From: Microbacterium oxydans
GTDB lineage: Bacteria; Actinomycetota; Actinomycetes; Actinomycetales; Microbacteriaceae
DNA: 64,000 nt
Reading direction: 5' to 3'
Assembly (NCBI RefSeq): GCF_026559675.1
Contig: NZ_CP092891.1
Coordinates: 1,178,001-1,242,000, forward strand
The position numbers were made by a program, and so were the translations under genes. A model generated the notes under the pieces. The model made no database searches. It saw only the letters and a program-made list of their open reading frames with translations, and was not told the DNA's origin. This document shows positions 1 through 8,826 of the stretch, piece after piece. Within the stretch, counting starts at the first letter, position 1; the number at the start of each line of letters is the position of its first letter.

Positions 1-179
1 GTGTCGAAGGTGTCGGCGGTCGAACCCACGACGGTCAGGCACACGCCGGAGACCGCGATGGACTCGCCGTGCACGGCGTCCGCTGCGGCGCGAGGGGCGC
101 GCACGGTCAGGCGCCATCCGTCGCCGGAGGGGGCGATCGCGGTGATCTCGCCCATCTCCTCGATGATTCCGGTGAACAT
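1..179 (-). CDS. ribE: Riboflavin synthase alpha subunit, N-terminal part (runs off the window)
   Basis: Riboflavin synthase dismutates two 6,7-dimethyl-8-ribityllumazine molecules to riboflavin. The visible 59 residues begin MFTGIIEEMGEI, the family's hallmark N-terminus, and include the repeat-core segment VSGVCLTVV. The ATG (179-177) overlaps the TGA of ribD by one base (TGATG), so translation is probably coupled and no separate ribosome binding site is needed. The gene continues beyond the window start, so the C-terminal lumazine-binding repeat cannot be judged. It is the second gene of the FMN-riboswitch-controlled operon. Confidence 0.95.
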   Translation of the reverse strand, partial: MFTGIIEEMGEITAIAPSGDGWRLTVRAPRAAADAVHGESIAVSGVCLTVVGSTADTFD

Positions 180-1222
180 CAGGCGGCTCCTTCGTTCTGG
201 GGGTCGGTGTCGTGCGCGGGGTGCGCGATCGCGAGCAGGTCGGGCCCGAGCGGGACCCACTCGTCGACGGTCAGGCGTCGCGCCTGGTCGATGGATCCGA
301 CGCCGATGTCGGTGAGGGCGAGCCGGTCGCCGCCGAGCAGCACCGGGGCGATGTAGGCGAGCACGCGGTCGGCGAGCCCGGCCTGGAGGAAGGCGCTGGC
401 CAGCGTGGGGCCGCCTTCCACGAACAGGCTCTGGATGCCGCGGGCGTGCAGCTCGGCCACGACCGCGGGGAGGTCGTGGGTGTCGAAGAAGAGCGGGGCG
501 TGCGGATGCCGGTGCACCGCGGCGTCGGCCGGGGTGGGACGCGACCCGATGATCACCGGGATCGGCTGGTGGGGGAGCAGGGCGTCGCCGTCGCGGGCGG
601 TGAGCGCGGGATCGTCGGCGAGCACGGTGCCGGTGCCGACGGCGATGGCATCGGCCTCGGCGCGGCGGCGGTGCACGTCGGCCCGGGCGGCCGGTCCGGT
701 GATCCACTGGCTCGATCCGTCGGCGGCGGCGGCGCGGCCGTCGAGGCTCTGCGCCCACTTGACCGTGATGTGCGGGCGACCGAGCCGCTGCGCCGTGAGC
801 CAGCCGTCGATCAGTGCGCGGGCGGCCTCGGCCTGCTCGCCGGACTCGACGTCGACCCCGGCGGCGCGCAGGCGCTCCGCGCCCCCGCCGGACACGGCCC
901 CCGGATCGTCGAGGGCGTAGACGACACGGGCGATACCCGCCTCGATGAGTGCGACCGCGCACGGGCCGGTGCGTCCGGTGTGGTTGCAGGGCTCCAGGGT
1001 GACGACGGCCGTGGCTCCGTCGGCCGCACCGGGCGCGAGCTTCGAGAGCGCGTCGACCTCGGCGTGCGGGGTCCCGGCGCCGTGGTGCCAGCCCTCGGCG
1101 AGGACCGTGCCGTCGGGAGAGAGGATGACCGCGCCGACCTGCGGGTTCGCTCCGCGCGGTCCACGCGTGGCGAGCCGGAGCGCGCGATCCATCGCGCTGC
1201 GCTCTGCCGGGTTCACTGCCAT
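179..1222 (-). CDS. ribD: Bifunctional riboflavin biosynthesis deaminase/reductase
   Basis: RibD deaminates the pyrimidine product of GTP cyclohydrolase II and then reduces its ribosyl side chain with NADPH. The 347-residue protein has an N-terminal cytidine-deaminase-type domain with HAE at 53-55 and a PCxHxGxxxPC zinc motif (C79, C88), then a DHFR-like reductase domain from about residue 150. I place the start at ATG 1222 because a strong GAGGAGG lies just upstream. A longer reading to 1276 would run through that site and add a basic stretch foreign to the family. The FMN riboswitch lies directly upstream and ribE is coupled downstream. Confidence 0.95.
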   Translation of the reverse strand: MAVNPAERSAMDRALRLATRGPRGANPQVGAVILSPDGTVLAEGWHHGAGTPHAEVDALSKLAPGAADGATAVVTLEPCNHTGRTGPCAVALIEAGIARVVYALDDPGAVSGGGAERLRAAGVDVESGEQAEAARALIDGWLTAQRLGRPHITVKWAQSLDGRAAAADGSSQWITGPAARADVHRRRAEADAIAVGTGTVLADDPALTARDGDALLPHQPIPVIIGSRPTPADAAVHRHPHAPLFFDTHDLPAVVAELHARGIQSLFVEGGPTLASAFLQAGLADRVLAYIAPVLLGGDRLALTDIGVGSIDQARRLTVDEWVPLGPDLLAIAHPAHDTDPQNEGAA

Positions 1223-1287
1223 CCGTCGTCCTCCTCTGAGACTCCGAGGTCGGGCGGGGTGGCGGAACGGACGCACGGATGCGTCTC

Positions 1288-1426
1288 GTGCTGCCTCCCT
1301 TCCGGACTAGCGAGGTCTCCCTCGCATCACCGTCGGTCCCGGAGTTCCACCGGATCGGCATCTCGATCTCTCGAGACGCTCGCGGACTGTCACCGCCGGT
1401 TCGGATTCCCACCGACCCCGGAGCAC
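1288..1426 (-). promoter_or_regulatory. FMN riboswitch (RFN element)
   Basis: Read on the minus strand, the block has the conserved RFN segments: GGTGGGAATCC, ACCGGCGGTGACAGTCC, GATCCGGTG, ACCGACGGTGA and AGTCCGGAAGGGAGG, closed by a GTGCT/AGCAC P1 stem. Between it and ribD are a 6-bp hairpin (GACGCA-TCCG-TGCGTC, about 1268-1283) and a CCTC that can pair with the GAGG of the ribD ribosome binding site. This suggests translational control by FMN. There is no T-run that would indicate a transcription terminator. Confidence 0.95.
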
Positions 1427-1508
1427 GTTGTTGCTCTGAGTGTACTCAACGCGTCCGGCCGCATTTCATTCCAAGACATGGACCGGGTCCGCAGGGCCAC
1501 GCGGACGG

Positions 1509-2372
1509 TCACTTGAGCAGGCGCGAGAGCCGCCGGTCGGCGAGCACCTTGCCACCGGTCTGGCAGGTCGGGCAGTACTCGAGCGAGCGGTCGGCGAAGA
1601 ACACGCTGCGGACGGTGTCACCGCAGACCGGACACGCCTCACCGCGGCGGGCGTGCACCTGCATGCCGCGCCGCTTGGCGTCCTTGAGGTCGGCGGGCGG
1701 CTTGCCCGAGGCCTCGGCGACCGCCTCGGTGAGCGTCTCGCGCATCGCCGTGAACAGCCGGTCGATCTCGGCGTCGTCGAGCGTGCCGGCGATCGCGTAG
1801 GGCGACATGTGCGCGGCGTGCAGGATCTCGTCGGAGTAGGCGTTGCCGATGCCGGCGATCACGGCCTGGTCGCGCAGCAGCCCCTTGATCTGCATCCGCC
1901 GCTCTTCCAGGAGGCCGGCGAAGGCCGCGCGGGTGAACGCGGGGTCGAGTGGATCGGGGCCGAGGCGCGCGATGCCCGGGACCTCCTGCGGGTCGCGCAC
2001 GACGTAGACGGCCAGCGACTTCTTGGTCCCGGCCTCCGTCAGGTCGAATCCGCTGCCGTCGTCGAGGGCGATGCGCAGCGCGATGGGGGACTTGCCCGGT
2101 TTGATGAGCGTGGAGGGGAGGGTCTCGTACCACCGCAGCCAGCCGGCCTTCGCGAGGTGGAACACGAGGTGCAGCTCTTCGCCGCAGGAGAGCACCACGA
2201 ACTTGCCGAGCCGGGCCGAGGCCGTGATCGTCGCGCCCTGCAGCGCGGTGATCGGCGGGTCGTAGGTCTTCAGAGCAGCGATGGCGGCGACGGACGCGCG
2301 CGTGATGGTGCGGCCGACGGCGCGCTCGGCGAGGAAGGCGGTCAGGCCCTGGACCTCCGGCATCTCCGGCAT
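1509..2372 (-). CDS. Fpg/Nei-family DNA glycosylase/AP lyase
   Basis: This base-excision repair enzyme removes oxidised bases and nicks the abasic site. The 287-residue protein begins MPEMPEVQ, giving the catalytic N-terminal Pro2-Glu3. It has the beta-hairpin lysine K57 (RLGKF), an H2TH region (IAGIGNAYSDEI, about 171-182) and a C-terminal zinc finger with C247, C250, C267 and C270. It continues past the finger into LADRRLSRLLK, a tail I associate with actinobacterial members. The substrate (8-oxoG or oxidised pyrimidines) cannot be told. CAGGAT lies six bases before the ATG, suggesting a leaderless mRNA. Confidence 0.9.
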   Translation of the reverse strand: MPEMPEVQGLTAFLAERAVGRTITRASVAAIAALKTYDPPITALQGATITASARLGKFVVLSCGEELHLVFHLAKAGWLRWYETLPSTLIKPGKSPIALRIALDDGSGFDLTEAGTKKSLAVYVVRDPQEVPGIARLGPDPLDPAFTRAAFAGLLEERRMQIKGLLRDQAVIAGIGNAYSDEILHAAHMSPYAIAGTLDDAEIDRLFTAMRETLTEAVAEASGKPPADLKDAKRRGMQVHARRGEACPVCGDTVRSVFFADRSLEYCPTCQTGGKVLADRRLSRLLK

Positions 2373-2403
2373 GCACTCATCCTGTCACCGGCGTCCGACA
2401 CTG

Positions 2404-2988
2404 TCACCCGTCGGTGGCGAGGGCCTCGAGGATCGGCCAGTCGACCGGGGCGCGGTCGTCCTCCGGCAGGAGCCCGGCGACCCAGCCGTCGTCGCGGCCG
2501 CGCGGGCTCGTGAGCGCCTGGCGCTGCAGCCCCTCGTAGCGGAAGCCGAGGGCGCGGGCGGCGCGGGCGGAGGGGATGTTCCCGGCGACGGCCTGCCAGC
2601 GGATGCGCACGAGTCCGAGCTCGGCGAATCCCCAGTCGATCACGGCACGTGCGGCCTCGGTCAGGTACCCCCTGCCGCGTGCCGACGCCACGACCCAGTA
2701 TCCGAGCTCCGCGTGCCGGCCCGTGAAGTGCTCGGTGATGCCGTGCAGCCCGATCATCCCGACGAGCTCGTCTCCGGCGTACATGCCCCACACGGTCTCC
2801 GCGCCCTCGGCCCACCATCCCGCCACCAGGCGCACGAACTCCTCGGCGTCCTCGCGGTTGTACGGGCTCGGGACGGTCGTCCAGCGGGAGATCTCCGGCT
2901 CCTGGCACGCGTCGGTGATGGCATCGACATCCGCCTCGGCGGGTGCCCGGAGCACGAGTCTTTCGGTGGTCAGGGTGGCCGATCGCAT
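2404..2988 (-). CDS. GNAT-family N-acetyltransferase, RimJ/RimL type
   Basis: The 194-residue protein opens with TERLVLRAPAEADVDA, the usual start of RimJ/RimL-like acetyltransferases. It carries the acetyl-CoA loop as ARGRGYLTEAARAVIDWGF and the downstream NIPSARAARALGFRYEG motif. The fold predicts acetyl transfer to an amine; the substrate could be a ribosomal protein N-terminus or a small molecule and is not inferable. TAGGCT sits exactly six bases before the ATG, and the gene is divergent from mfd with about 55 bp between starts, so both are probably leaderless. Confidence 0.85.
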   Translation of the reverse strand: MRSATLTTERLVLRAPAEADVDAITDACQEPEISRWTTVPSPYNREDAEEFVRLVAGWWAEGAETVWGMYAGDELVGMIGLHGITEHFTGRHAELGYWVVASARGRGYLTEAARAVIDWGFAELGLVRIRWQAVAGNIPSARAARALGFRYEGLQRQALTSPRGRDDGWVAGLLPEDDRAPVDWPILEALATDG

Positions 2989-3043
2989 CAGACAAGCCTA
3001 AGCGGCGGGCCGCGGTGTCGGTGGGCGCGACTAGTCTTGTCCG

Positions 3044-6000
3044 GTGACTGTTCCGGGGATTCTGCGCGCCTTGGAAGAGGCGTCTCTGTACCGTGACGCC
3101 CTGCAGTGGGCGCACACCGACGCCGACCTCGGTCTGGTCGACGGGCTCGACGCTCCGGCCCTCGCCGGGCTGATCGAGAAGCGGGCGGCGGCGGGACATC
3201 CGGCCGCGCTCCTCGCCGTCGTACCCACGGGGCGACGGGCGGAGAGTCTGGCACTGGCGATGCACGCCTACCTGCCCGACGCCGACATCCTCACCTTCCC
3301 CGCCTGGGAGACGCTCCCGCACGAGCGGCTCAGCCCGAGCCCCGACACCGTCGGCCAGCGCCTGCAGACGCTGCGCCGCATCGCCGAGTGGTCCGGAGAC
3401 CACCCGCTCGTCGTGGTCGCCTCGGTGCGCGCGGCGCTCCAGCCGATCGCGGGCAACCTGGGCGAGATCGCCCCCCTCGAACTCGCGGTCGGCAGCCGGG
3501 GCACCGAGCTCGATCGCGTGGTCGAGCAGCTGGTCGAGCGCGCCTACTCGCGCGTGGACATGGTGTCGCGGCGTGGCGAGTTCGCGGTGCGCGGCGGCAT
3601 CCTCGACGTGTTCCCACCCACGTCGGAGCATCCGTACCGGGTCGAGTTCTTCGGCGATGAGATCGATCAGATCCGCGCGTTCTCCGTCGCCGATCAGCGC
3701 TCGCTCCCCGGCGACGTCGCCGGTGTCGACCTGCCGCCCACCCGCGAGCTGCTGCTGACGGCCGACGTGCGCGAGCGCGCCGGCGCGCTCGTCGCCGGTT
3801 TCCCCGCCATCGCGGGCATGCTCGAGAAGATGGCCGAGGGCATCCCGGTCGAGGGCATGGAGTCGCTGCTGCCCGCGGTGGCCGGTCCGCTGAAGTCCCT
3901 GGCCGAGTACCTCCCGGCCGGGAGCGCCACCGCGGTGGTCGACCCCGAGCGGTCGAGCGCCCGCGCCATCACGCTGGGAGAGACGAACCGCGAATTCCTC
4001 GACGCCGCCTGGAGCGCCGCGACGTCGGGTGCCTCCGCGCCCATCGACCTGGGCGCCGGCGACTTCCTGACGATCGCCGAGCTGCGAGAGGTGGTGCGCG
4101 ACCGCGGCGGCGTGTGGTGGCGGCTGAGTCCATTCGGCGCGGGTCTCGGCGAGGGCGATGTGGAGGCGGCGAACCTCAGCGCCGCCGTGATCCCGTCGTT
4201 CCACGGCAACGTCGACGGTGCGATCTCCTTCGTCGAGGCGAAGGTCACCGACGGCTGGCGGGTCGTCGTGATCGCGGCCGGTCACGGTCTGGTCGACCGG
4301 GCGCGCGATGTCCTCGCCGACCGCGGCCTGGCCGCGCGCGTCGTCGAGACGCTCACCGATGCGCCCGAGGGCGGTGTCGCGACCCTCGTCACCGGATCCG
4401 TCGAGGCCGGGTTCCAGGTGGCGGAGGCGAAGCTCGCGGTCCTCACCGACAACGAGTTCTACGGCCGCACGATCGGCGGCGACCAGCGCGTCGTCAAGAA
4501 GCTCGCCTCGCGACGCAAGAACGTGGTCGACCCGCTCCAGCTCAAGCCGGGTGACTTCGTCGTGCACGCCACGCACGGCATCGGCCGCTTCGTCGAGATG
4601 ACGCAGCGCGAGGTCTCCACCGGCGGCCGCAACGCCACCAAGTCGATCCGCGACTACCTCGTGCTGGAGTACGCGCCCTCGAAGCGGGGGTACCCGGGCG
4701 ACAAGCTGTTCGTGCCCACCGATCAGCTCGACCTGCTCTCGAAGTACGTCGGCGGCGAGGCCCCGACGCTCTCCAAGATGGGCGGCAGCGACTGGTCGCA
4801 GGCCAAGGGCAAGGCGCGCAAGGCCGTCCGCGACATCGCCGTCGAGCTCGTGAAGCTCTACTCGGCCCGTATGAGCGCGAAGGGCCATGCGTTCGGGCCG
4901 GACACCCCCTGGCAGCGCGAGCTGGAGGAGGCGTTCCCGTTCGCGGAGACCCACGACCAGCTGCAGACGATCGACGAGATCAAGGCCGACATGGAGCGAC
5001 CCATCCCGATGGACCGGCTGCTGTCGGGCGACGTCGGCTTCGGCAAGACCGAGGTCGCCGTCCGTGCCGCGTTCAAGGCGATCCAGGACGGCAAGCAGGT
5101 CGCGATGCTCGTGCCGACGACGCTGCTGGTGAAGCAGCACCTCGAGACGTTCACCGAGCGCTTCGCCGGCTTCCCGGTCAAGGTGCGGCCGCTGTCGCGC
5201 TTCCAGACCGACAAGGAGGCACGGCTCACGCTGCAGGGCCTGCTCGAGGGCTCGGTCGACATGGTGATCGGCACCCATCGCATCCTCACCGATCAGGTGC
5301 TGTTCAAGGACCTCGGCCTGATGATCATCGACGAGGAGCAGCGGTTCGGCGTCGAGCACAAGGACGCGCTCAAGAAGATGAAGACCAACGTCGACATCCT
5401 CGCCATGAGCGCCACGCCGATCCCTCGCACGCTCGAGATGGCGGTCACCGGCATCCGGGAGATGTCGACGCTCGCGACACCGCCCGAGGACCGGCATCCG
5501 ATCCTCTCGTTCGTCGGCCCGCGCAGCGACAAGCAGATGGCGGCGGCGATCCGACGGGAGATCCTGCGCGAAGGGCAGATCTTCTTCGTGCACAACCGCG
5601 TGCAGTCGATCCAGCGCGTGGCCAGCGAACTCGCCGAGCTCGTCCCGGAAGCCAGGATCGCGGTCGCGCACGGGCAGATGGGCGAGCACCAGCTGGAACA
5701 GGTCGTCGACGACTTCTGGGAGCGCAAGTTCGACGTGCTCGTCTCGACCACCATCATCGAGACCGGTCTCGACATCGCGAACGCGAACACGATCATCATC
5801 GACCGCGCCGACAAGTACGGACTCAGCCAGCTGCACCAGCTGCGCGGCCGCGTGGGACGAGGGCGCGAGCGCGCGTACGCGTACTTCCTGTACGACGAGA
5901 TGAAGCCGCTGAGCGAGACCGCGGCCGACCGTCTGCAGACCATCGCCGTGAACAACGATCTGGGCTCGGGCATGCAGGTCGCGCTGAAGGACCTCGAGCT

Positions 6001-6619
6001 GCGCGGGGCGGGAAACCTCCTGGGCGCCGAGCAGGCCGGACACATCGCGGGCGTCGGATTCGACCTGTACCTGCGGATGATCGGCGAGGCCGTGGCGACC
6101 TTCCGCGGCGACGAGGTCGAGACCGGGCAGGAGCTGCGCCTGGAGCTGCCGCTGGATGCGCGCATCCCCGAGTACTACATCGACAGCGAACGGCTGCGCC
6201 TCGAGGCGTACCAGAAGCTCTCGGCGGCCTCGGCGGCGACCGCGAAGGACGAGGCGATCGATCTGGTCATCGAAGAGCTCGTCGACCGCTACGGCACGCC
6301 GCCCGAGGAGGTCGAGGGGCTGCTGGCGATCTCGCGGCTGCGTCGCCGTGCCGCCCGTGCGGGGCTCACCGACGTCGTCGTGATGGGCTCGAACCTGCGC
6401 ATCGCGCCGGCACGCCTCGAGGACTCGATCAAGGTGCGGCTGCAGCGGCTGTATCCCAAAGCGAAGCTCGTGGCCGGGGGAGAGGCCCTGGTCGTGCCGA
6501 TGCCCACGGTCCCCGCCGCGGTGGGAGTCGGCGTCGAGCCGCTTCCCGATGCCGAGCTGCTGGCCTGGGTGGAGCAGCTCTTCACCGCGATCTTCCCGGA
6601 GCCGGTCAAGACCGAGTGA
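3044..6619 (+). CDS. mfd: Transcription-repair coupling factor
   Basis: Mfd is a DNA translocase that removes RNA polymerase stalled at lesions and recruits UvrA. The 1191-residue protein has the expected order. UvrB-like N-terminal modules come first. A CarD-like RNA-polymerase-interaction domain follows (GDFVVHATHGIGRFVEM, about 503-520). Then come a RecG-type helicase with Walker A GDVGFGKTEVA (about 660-671) and DEEQ box IIDEEQRFGVEH, the translocation motif region, and a C-terminal D7 domain. The GTG at 3044 follows TAGTCT by exactly six bases, so the message is probably leaderless. Confidence 0.97.
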   Translation: MTVPGILRALEEASLYRDALQWAHTDADLGLVDGLDAPALAGLIEKRAAAGHPAALLAVVPTGRRAESLALAMHAYLPDADILTFPAWETLPHERLSPSPDTVGQRLQTLRRIAEWSGDHPLVVVASVRAALQPIAGNLGEIAPLELAVGSRGTELDRVVEQLVERAYSRVDMVSRRGEFAVRGGILDVFPPTSEHPYRVEFFGDEIDQIRAFSVADQRSLPGDVAGVDLPPTRELLLTADVRERAGALVAGFPAIAGMLEKMAEGIPVEGMESLLPAVAGPLKSLAEYLPAGSATAVVDPERSSARAITLGETNREFLDAAWSAATSGASAPIDLGAGDFLTIAELREVVRDRGGVWWRLSPFGAGLGEGDVEAANLSAAVIPSFHGNVDGAISFVEAKVTDGWRVVVIAAGHGLVDRARDVLADRGLAARVVETLTDAPEGGVATLVTGSVEAGFQVAEAKLAVLTDNEFYGRTIGGDQRVVKKLASRRKNVVDPLQLKPGDFVVHATHGIGRFVEMTQREVSTGGRNATKSIRDYLVLEYAPSKRGYPGDKLFVPTDQLDLLSKYVGGEAPTLSKMGGSDWSQAKGKARKAVRDIAVELVKLYSARMSAKGHAFGPDTPWQRELEEAFPFAETHDQLQTIDEIKADMERPIPMDRLLSGDVGFGKTEVAVRAAFKAIQDGKQVAMLVPTTLLVKQHLETFTERFAGFPVKVRPLSRFQTDKEARLTLQGLLEGSVDMVIGTHRILTDQVLFKDLGLMIIDEEQRFGVEHKDALKKMKTNVDILAMSATPIPRTLEMAVTGIREMSTLATPPEDRHPILSFVGPRSDKQMAAAIRREILREGQIFFVHNRVQSIQRVASELAELVPEARIAVAHGQMGEHQLEQVVDDFWERKFDVLVSTTIIETGLDIANANTIIIDRADKYGLSQLHQLRGRVGRGRERAYAYFLYDEMKPLSETAADRLQTIAVNNDLGSGMQVALKDLELRGAGNLLGAEQAGHIAGVGFDLYLRMIGEAVATFRGDEVETGQELRLELPLDARIPEYYIDSERLRLEAYQKLSAASAATAKDEAIDLVIEELVDRYGTPPEEVEGLLAISRLRRRAARAGLTDVVVMGSNLRIAPARLEDSIKVRLQRLYPKAKLVAGGEALVVPMPTVPAAVGVGVEPLPDAELLAWVEQLFTAIFPEPVKTE

Positions 6620-6654
6620 GGCGCGGGAGCGGTGCGCGGGACTAGTCTGGCCGC

Positions 6655-7254
6655 ATGTTGTACGAGCACCTCGGGGCTCGCCCCCGCATCCATGACACCG
6701 CCGTCATCGCCCCCACCGCCGTGGTATCCGGCGACGTGGAGGTCGGGCCGGGTTGCCAGGTGCTGCACGGCGCCGTGATCACCGCGGAGGGCGGCCCCAT
6801 CACGCTCGGGGCGCACGTGATCGTGATGGAGAACGCGCTCATCCGGGCGACGGCGGCCAACGCCGTGCACATCGGCGCGCACACGCTGATCGGCACGCTG
6901 GCGAGCATCGCGGGGGCGACCGTGGGCGAGGAGGTCTTCTTCGCGTCGGGGGCCCGCATCTTCAACGGCGCGCTGATCGGAGACCGCTGCGAGGTCCGGG
7001 TGAATGCGATCGTGCATCGTCGCGCCGTGCTGCCGGAGGGCACCGTGGTCCCGATCGGATGGGTGGCGGTCGGCGATCCCGTGCAGCTGCTCTCGCCGGA
7101 TCGGGAGGGCGAGATCGCCGCAGCCCAGCCCGAGCTCGACTTCCCCGGTCATGTGTTCGGCGTCGACCGGGACACCCCCGACCTGATGGTGCAGCTCACC
7201 GAGCGGTACGGCAGCTCGCTCGCGCGGCACGCGCACGACAGGGAGATCGGCTGA
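6655..7254 (+). CDS. Hexapeptide-repeat protein, gamma-carbonic-anhydrase-like
   Basis: The 199-residue protein shows the left-handed beta-helix spacing of gamma-class carbonic anhydrases (AVIAPTAVVSGDVEVGPGC, then VHIGAHTLIG). The zinc histidines of that class are not all present: where it normally has a GH...H pattern, this sequence reads IGTLASIAGA (79-88). Only H72, H76 and H121 remain nearby. It may be a structural or acyltransferase-like relative rather than an active anhydrase. TAGTCT precedes the ATG by six bases. It follows mfd closely and ends at a hairpin shared with gdhA. Confidence 0.7.
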   Translation: MLYEHLGARPRIHDTAVIAPTAVVSGDVEVGPGCQVLHGAVITAEGGPITLGAHVIVMENALIRATAANAVHIGAHTLIGTLASIAGATVGEEVFFASGARIFNGALIGDRCEVRVNAIVHRRAVLPEGTVVPIGWVAVGDPVQLLSPDREGEIAAAQPELDFPGHVFGVDRDTPDLMVQLTERYGSSLARHAHDREIG

Positions 7255-7272
7255 TCGCGGCCCGGCCGCAGA

Positions 7273-7320
7273 GAACGACGAAGCCGGGCGCCCCTGCGGA
7301 CGCCCGGCTTCCTGTCGTTC
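7273..7320. terminator. Bidirectional hairpin terminator between the hexapeptide gene and gdhA
   Basis: AAGCCGGGCG (7281-7290) pairs perfectly with CGCCCGGCTT (7301-7310). An outer GAACGAC (7273-7279) pairs with GTCGTTC (7314-7320). It lies between two convergent stop codons, so it can serve both genes. There is no strong T-run. Confidence 0.7.
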
Positions 7321-7323
7321 GGA

Positions 7324-8826
<1,503 letters not shown>

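Noticed and set aside
2342..6043. A 1233-codon open frame on the minus strand opposite mfd
   Set aside because: It mirrors the codon pattern of mfd, has no recognisable domain, and is rich in R, H, E and L in the way antisense frames of GC-rich genes are.
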